Shown piece after piece: positions 59,604-64,000 of a DNA stretch of 64,000 bases. Under the pieces are notes generated by a model. It was not told the DNA's origin. It was given only the letters and a program-made list of their open reading frames with translations, and ran no database searches. The DNA comes from Acidobacteriota bacterium (GTDB lineage Bacteria > Acidobacteriota > Terriglobia > Terriglobales > Acidobacteriaceae). The position numbers and the translations under genes are program-made. Every line of letters begins with the position of its first letter. Position 1 is the stretch's first letter. The DNA lies in assembly GCA_021780315.1 (NCBI GenBank), contig JAJXYY010000028.1:43845-107844 (forward strand). The letters are read 5' to 3'.

Positions 59604-60023
59604 ATGACCACGCATACTACCGGCTACACCGACGACCATGCCAAGGCCGGGCTGGACGCTACCTTTCCCCCGATTGAAACCTGGCAGAACCAGTTTCGCG
59701 CCTATGAGATTTTTGTGGATGACCCGGAGTTTACGAGTGTCTGCCCGAAGACGGGACTGCCTGACTTTGGGCGGCTGACGATACGGTATATGCCGCGGCA
59801 CAGTTGTCTGGAGTTGAAGTCGCTGAAAGAGTATCTGTTCACGTACCGGAACCTGGGGATATTCCAGGAGAATATTGTGAACCAGGTGCTGGACGATGTA
59901 GTGAAAGCGTGTGATCCGGTGTGGGTAAAGGTGGTGGGAGACTTCCGTCCGCGGGGCGGGATCTCGACTATTGTGGAGGCGTTTTATCCGCGTCCTGAGG
60001 ACTCGAAGGGCCCGCTCGGTTAA
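59604..60023 (+). CDS. queF: NADPH-dependent 7-cyano-7-deazaguanine reductase
   Basis: A 139-residue unimodular QueF of the tunnelling fold. The nucleophile Cys47 and Asp54 lie in EFTSVCPKTGLPDFG and the family motif ELKSLKEYLF is present; GDFRPRGGIST is also typical. It reduces preQ0 to preQ1 for queuosine in tRNA. No other queuosine gene lies nearby. The MFS gene follows after 18 bp. Confidence 0.96.
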   Translation: MTTHTTGYTDDHAKAGLDATFPPIETWQNQFRAYEIFVDDPEFTSVCPKTGLPDFGRLTIRYMPRHSCLELKSLKEYLFTYRNLGIFQENIVNQVLDDVVKACDPVWVKVVGDFRPRGGISTIVEAFYPRPEDSKGPLG

Positions 60024-60041
60024 TAGGGTACGTTAGCTGGT

Positions 60042-61325
60042 ATGCTCCGTGAGATGCCTGCCGCCACCAAACCGATACGTTCGCGGACGATAGCAGGGGC
60101 GACGACAGCGTTGGTTTTGCTGACGGCGCTGAACTTCGTGAACTACATTGACCGGTATATTCTGCCGGGCGTTCAGGAGCAGGTTAAGGGCGAGTTTCAT
60201 CTGTCGGACGCACAGATTGGGTCGCTGACGCTGTGGTTCATGCTGGCGTACATGGCGACGTCTCCGGTAACGGGGTGGCTGGGCGATCGGTTTCCGCGGA
60301 AGCCGATGATCGTGATGGCGGCGCTGTTCTGGTCGGCGATCAATCTGTTTACGGCGACGGTTCACTCTTACGACTCGCTGAATCTGCGGCATGCGGCACT
60401 GGGGATTGGCGAGGCGAGTTTTGGGATCTTTGCTCCTGCGCTGCTCTCGGATTTCTATCCGGAGGAGCAGCGGAACCGGGTGCTGACGATCTTCAACATC
60501 GCTATTCCTGTGGGTGCGGCGCTGGGCTATCTGGTGGGCGGCATGGTGGGGGAACGGTTTGGATGGCGGATGTCGTTTATCGTGTCGGCGGTTCCGGGAA
60601 TCGTGATTGCACTACTGATCGCGGTGCTGATGCGTGAGCCGGAACGCGGTGCGAGCAGTGGGGAGCACCAGAAGGTGAAGCTGGGCAAGGCGACGGTGGG
60701 TGCGCTGCTGCGCAACAAGGCTTATCTGGCGAATATCTTTGGGTATGCAGCGGTGACGTTTTCGCTGGGTGGGATCTCGTGGTGGATGCCTTCGTTTTTG
60801 CAACGGGAGACGGGGCGGTCACAGTCGTCGGCTGCATTTTTGATGGGAGCGATTACGGTAGTGGCGGGTCTGGGTGGGACGATACTGGGTGGCTGGGTGG
60901 CGCAGCGGTGGTTTGCGAGGAACCATCGGGCGCTGTATTTTGTTCCAGCGATGGGTTCGCTGCTGGCAGTGCCACCGGCGCTGCTGTGCTTCTTTGGGCC
61001 GCTGTGGCTGAGGACGAATGCGTATACGCTGCCGGGGCTGGGGCTGGCGATTTTCTTTATCTTTCTGGGGACCGGACCGGTGAATGCGGCGACGGTGAAT
61101 GCGGTGCGTCCGGAGGTGCGGGCGACGGCATTGGCAGGGCAGTTGTTCCTGATCCATGCGCTGGGCGATGCAATTTCGCCACGGATTATCGGGACGGTGA
61201 GCGACCATAGCAATTTGGCATATGGTTTGGGGTCTACGTTGATCGCGCTGGTGGTGGCGGGGTTGGTCTTCCTGCTGGGGGCGCGTTATGCGCCACAGGT
61301 ACGGGTCGCGGTGGCGGTGAGTTGA
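60042..61325 (+). CDS. MFS transporter (spinster-like)
   Basis: A 427-residue transporter with 12 predicted helices. The first-loop motif GWLGDRFPRKPMIVM and NFVNYIDRYILPGVQEQVKG resemble the spinster-type MFS branch. Its substrate cannot be told. It may share a transcript with queF (18 bp upstream), but preQ-base transport would be speculation. Start 60042 or the ATG at 60054 are both possible. Confidence 0.88.
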   Translation: MLREMPAATKPIRSRTIAGATTALVLLTALNFVNYIDRYILPGVQEQVKGEFHLSDAQIGSLTLWFMLAYMATSPVTGWLGDRFPRKPMIVMAALFWSAINLFTATVHSYDSLNLRHAALGIGEASFGIFAPALLSDFYPEEQRNRVLTIFNIAIPVGAALGYLVGGMVGERFGWRMSFIVSAVPGIVIALLIAVLMREPERGASSGEHQKVKLGKATVGALLRNKAYLANIFGYAAVTFSLGGISWWMPSFLQRETGRSQSSAAFLMGAITVVAGLGGTILGGWVAQRWFARNHRALYFVPAMGSLLAVPPALLCFFGPLWLRTNAYTLPGLGLAIFFIFLGTGPVNAATVNAVRPEVRATALAGQLFLIHALGDAISPRIIGTVSDHSNLAYGLGSTLIALVVAGLVFLLGARYAPQVRVAVAVS

Positions 61326-61396
61326 AGCGGTGTCGGTTTGATGCGATGAATGGCTTGTCTTCCCTTCCGGGGATGGAAGTGAGAGGCTAAGAGTCG

Positions 61397-62575
61397 ATGT
61401 ATGTGACGTTTGCTACGGCAGTACGAGTGATTGCCTGGGGAGTTGCGCTGGCTTGGGTGTGGCAGGCGGTGGCGGCGCTGCTGGGGATGCCGCGCGTGCC
61501 AAACCTGCTGCTGCCGCAGTACGATGAGCAACCCGAGGGCGAGCCATCGTTGACGGTGATCGTTCCAGCGTGCAACGAGGCAGCGAACATTGCTGCGTGT
61601 CTTGCATCGCTGCTGGACCAGGACTATGGGAACGTGCAGGTGGTGGCGATCAACGACCGGTCGACGGATGCGACGGGCAGCATCATCGACCGGATAGCGG
61701 CAGCACATCCGACGCGTTTGCGGGCGCTGCACATTACGGAGCTTCCACCGGAGTGGCTGGGGAAGACCCATGCGCTGGCGCTGGCGGCGCGGCAGTCACC
61801 GACGGAATTTTTGCTGTTTACCGATGCCGATGTGATCTATCGGCGGGACGCGCTGCGGCGTTCGCTGGCGTATGCGGTGAAGAGCGAGGCGGACCACCTG
61901 GTGACGGTACCGACGACGATCATCCATCGTTGGGACGAAGCTGCGGTGCTGGGATTCTTCCAGATCTTCGGGCTGTGGGCGGCGCGACCGTGGAAGATTG
62001 CAGACCCCAAGGCGGCGCGGGACGCGATTGGCATTGGAGCGTTCAACCTGCTGCGACGCTCGGCTTACCTGCAGATCGGCGGGCTGGAGGGGCAGCGGAT
62101 GGACATTCTGGAGGATCTGACGCTGGGCCGACGGATCAAGAAGGCAGGGCTGCGCCAGCGGATCGCGTTTGGGCGGGGACTGGTTAGCGTGCACTGGGCT
62201 TCGGGTGCGCTGGGGCTGGTGGAAGTGATGACGAAGAACCTGTTCTCGGCGTTTCGCTTCCATGTGTCGCTGCTGTTGCTATCGTGCGTGTGGCTGGGGG
62301 TGTTCTGCGTGGCGCCGGTGACTGGGTTGGCGTTTGGTCCGACGCGGTGGCCGGCGCTGGTGACGCTGGCGGCCATTGCGCTGGGCTATCGCACCATGAG
62401 CCGAAACTCGGGGATCTCTGCGTGGAATGCGCTGCTATCGCCGCTGAGCGCGCTGCTGTTCATGTATACGCTGCTGCGCTCGATGTACTTTACGTTGAAG
62501 CAGGGTGGGGTGATGTGGCGGGGCACATTTTACCCGCTGGCGACACTGCGTAAGAATGCGGCGCCGCTTTGGTAG
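61397..62575 (+). CDS. GT2-family membrane glycosyltransferase
   Basis: A 392-residue protein. One N-terminal helix (about 8-30) is followed by a GT-A domain with LTVIVPACNEAANIAACLAS, INDRSTDATG, FTDADVIYRR and ILEDLTLGRRIKKAG, then about three C-terminal helices. This layout is shared with hopanoid-cluster HpnB-like and other lipid- or polymer-directed GT2 enzymes. No hopanoid gene is in the window. Confidence 0.88.
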   Translation: MYVTFATAVRVIAWGVALAWVWQAVAALLGMPRVPNLLLPQYDEQPEGEPSLTVIVPACNEAANIAACLASLLDQDYGNVQVVAINDRSTDATGSIIDRIAAAHPTRLRALHITELPPEWLGKTHALALAARQSPTEFLLFTDADVIYRRDALRRSLAYAVKSEADHLVTVPTTIIHRWDEAAVLGFFQIFGLWAARPWKIADPKAARDAIGIGAFNLLRRSAYLQIGGLEGQRMDILEDLTLGRRIKKAGLRQRIAFGRGLVSVHWASGALGLVEVMTKNLFSAFRFHVSLLLLSCVWLGVFCVAPVTGLAFGPTRWPALVTLAAIALGYRTMSRNSGISAWNALLSPLSALLFMYTLLRSMYFTLKQGGVMWRGTFYPLATLRKNAAPLW

Positions 62576-62658
62576 GGCGGCTGGTGTGTGTAACGGTCAA
62601 TTGAATTGCCAGGGGGCGGCGGGCGTGCTAAGCTAACTGCCGTCTACGGAGGCCACCT

Positions 62659-63459
62659 ATGTGCCTATCGCGCTGGATAACGATGGTGTGCTGCATGATG
62701 CTGGCTGGGTCGGGTGCGATAGCGTGCCCGGGGCTGGCGCAAGATAGCAGCAAACCACAACCGACGGTCTTGTTTCATGATGGCGGCTCGAATGGCCGAT
62801 TGGAGAGCCTCTTTATCCCTCCGATGGCGAATGCGCCGTTCAGCCTGACGCTGGTAACAGAGTGGTCTAGGCCGATGAACGGAGGGGGTACGTTTACGCT
62901 GACGAATCAGCGGCGTATCGTTCGCGATGGTAAAGGCAGGATCTATCAGGAACGGTGGCTGCTGGTGCCGCGAGGGAGCAAGATCGAGTCGCACATGGAG
63001 TTGATCCAGATATCGGACCCGGCTCTACATGTTTGGTACAACTGTGACGTGCAGGAGAAGGTGTGCGACAAGCTGGAGTATGAGGGCTCAACGAGCACGA
63101 TCTACAAGCCAACGCTGAGTGAATCAGGCCCGGTGCGGAATGGTACTGGATATCTGCGTCATGAAGATTTGGGAGTGAGCAATTCCAATGGAGTAAATAC
63201 GACCGGATACCGCGATACGATCACTTTTGACACCGGCGTATTTGGGAACGATCAACCGATGATCACAACGCGCGAGTTTTGGTACTCGCCGCAGCTGGGG
63301 ATTAATTTGATCTCGACGCTGGAGGACCCGCAGAACGGGAAGGAAGTGTTCCGTGTGATGAATTTGACCACGTCGGAGCCTGATCCTGCACAGTTTGAGG
63401 TACCTCAGGGCTATCGCGTGATGGATCGCACTGGGGAGGGTTCGGGCAGCGATCACTGA
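62659..63459 (+). CDS. Secreted protein of unknown function
   Basis: A 266-residue protein with a signal peptide (ITMVCCMMLAGSGAIACPGLA) and a beta-rich mature part (FTLTNQRRIVRDGKGRIYQE, IQISDPALHVWYNCDVQEKV, VMNLTTSEPDPAQFEVPQGY). The last of these looks like a periplasmic outer-membrane-lipid or sensor domain end. Paralogous families of this kind are common in acidobacteria, but no function is known to me. Confidence 0.78.
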   Translation: MCLSRWITMVCCMMLAGSGAIACPGLAQDSSKPQPTVLFHDGGSNGRLESLFIPPMANAPFSLTLVTEWSRPMNGGGTFTLTNQRRIVRDGKGRIYQERWLLVPRGSKIESHMELIQISDPALHVWYNCDVQEKVCDKLEYEGSTSTIYKPTLSESGPVRNGTGYLRHEDLGVSNSNGVNTTGYRDTITFDTGVFGNDQPMITTREFWYSPQLGINLISTLEDPQNGKEVFRVMNLTTSEPDPAQFEVPQGYRVMDRTGEGSGSDH

Positions 63460-63532
63460 GTGGCGAGGTGATTCGCTGGCAACCGCCCGTGGCGGCTTGG
63501 CACTGCGGATGGGTGAAGGAATTGCGGTGGGG

Positions 63533-63796
63533 TTAGCTGGTGGTGGAGAGGCTGGATCTTTGCTGGCGGATTACGTCTGCCAGCAGGACTATGGCTGAGA
63601 TCTGCAGGACGATTTGCAGACCGATCAAGAAGCCGCGGAAGAAGTCGAGCGGTAGGTGGATGGAGCCGATGGCCAAGGTCCAGCTGGGGTTGATGCCCAG
63701 ATGGGGCAGGGATAGTGAGGCTGACATGCAGAACATGCCAATGCTGAGCAAAGCCAATCCGATGGCGGACTTCTGTCTGGGGTTGAGGGTCTTCAT
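63533..63796 (-). CDS. Small two-helix membrane protein of unknown function
   Basis: An 87-residue protein with helices at about 9-28 (SAIGLALLSIGMFCMSASLS) and 53-74 (FRGFLIGLQIVLQISAIVLL). GGAGCGACG precedes the ATG. It is convergent with the secreted-protein gene. No family is recognised. Confidence 0.65.
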   Translation of the reverse strand: MKTLNPRQKSAIGLALLSIGMFCMSASLSLPHLGINPSWTLAIGSIHLPLDFFRGFLIGLQIVLQISAIVLLADVIRQQRSSLSTTS

Positions 63797-63878
63797 CGTC
63801 GCTCCGTGGTCAGGCCGCAGTTGTGGTGTTGCCTGAACATGGAAAGGTTACCATGCCGAGGGTGACGGCTAGATGTGA

Positions 63879-64000
63879 TGTCTCAATAGGTTGTCCATTC
63901 GATCTGGATCATAGAAGCTGATTGTGCGAACAAGAAGCTTTTAGGAGGAGATCGAATGGACAGTCATAAGAATGCCCGACTGACGGCTCGGAGTCGAGAG
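63879..64000 (+). mobile_element. Left end of an IS481-type insertion sequence, cut by window edge
   Basis: The probable left inverted repeat begins TGTCTCAATAGG at 63879, a TGT-type end as in IS481. A transposase start with a strong AGGAGGAG lies 77 bp inside. The right end is outside the window, so target-site duplication cannot be checked. Confidence 0.7.
63956..64000 (+). CDS. IS481-family transposase, first 15 codons
   Basis: The reading frame begins MDSHKNARLTARSRE and runs off the window. This matches the usual start of IS481 transposases (M-x-x-HKNARLT). AGGAGGAG lies 5 bp before the ATG. The DDE catalytic domain is not included. Confidence 0.78.
   Translation, partial: MDSHKNARLTARSRE

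Noticed and set aside
1..64000. tRNA, rRNA and riboswitch candidates
   Set aside because: I saw no cloverleaf or known ligand-binding leader by eye; covariance-model searches would be needed to exclude small ones.

Overview
The window looks like a chromosomal segment of a free-living acidobacterium of the Terriglobales/Acidobacteriaceae type (Granulicella, Edaphobacter, Terriglobus relatives). This is an inference from gene style: a DUF1800 protein, Rhs tips of the 'TGKERDAESGLD' type, an ECF sigma/zf-HC2/CHAT operon, a PafA-like phosphatase, the short intergenic repeats, and high GC. Both strands are densely coded and I saw no rRNA or tRNA gene. A strong wobble asymmetry runs through most of the window: plus-strand genes end codons in G and minus-strand genes end them in C, so the + strand is G-rich throughout. 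This produces very long antisense shadow frames. Two stretches lack the asymmetry by eye, the Rhs cassette (about 14.5-15.95 kb) and the stress/efflux island (about 45.5-56 kb), and may be later arrivals.

Layout. 0-12.4 kb is core metabolism: an aldehyde dehydrogenase with a DUF779 partner, a DUF1800 secreted protein, the MsrPQ periplasmic methionine sulfoxide repair pair, a FAH-superfamily hydratase with malate synthase, a periplasmic DsrE protein, an arginine-dihydrolase-like enzyme, HPPD and PdxH. 12.4-18.1 kb holds dgt, a REP-associated transposase gene cut by one amber codon and flanked by three REP hairpins, an Rhs-tip/L,D-transpeptidase cassette with two small envelope genes, and a TPR protein. 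18.3-27.3 kb holds purH-pyrD, a PafA-like phosphatase, an orphan VapB with a vanished VapC, serS, a LolA-like protein and a GT39-type enzyme.

27.4-43.5 kb holds a three-domain GH18-like/NodB/GT2 membrane protein, a P5C dehydrogenase, a LuxR regulator without a phospho-acceptor Asp, and a two-gene module (receiver plus TrxR-like oxidoreductase; cNMP-binding histidine kinase). It then has small zinc-ribbon, cold-shock and VOC proteins, and an operon of ECF sigma factor, anti-sigma factor, unknown protein and TPR-CHAT lipoprotein protease.

43.5-51 kb is a stress island: a P1B ATPase, three tandem-domain universal stress proteins, a Crp/Fnr regulator with N-terminal cysteines, an Hsp20 and a lone receiver. 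Six GTGA-N6-TCAC-type sites (five perfect, one with a single mismatch) lie upstream of the usp and hsp20 genes, two pairs of them spaced exactly 22 bp, which suggests a local Crp/Fnr regulon. 51-57.7 kb is a TetR-RND-MFP-OMF efflux operon with a near-leaderless promoter/operator. The right end has an amidase, queF, an MFS transporter, a GT2, a secreted unknown, a small membrane protein, and the first 122 bp of an IS481-type element that runs off the window.

The most unusual items are the Rhs-tip/LDT cassette with candidate immunity genes, the amber-interrupted RAYT with its REPs, the 22-bp-phased Crp/Fnr sites, and the sigma/anti-sigma/CHAT operon.
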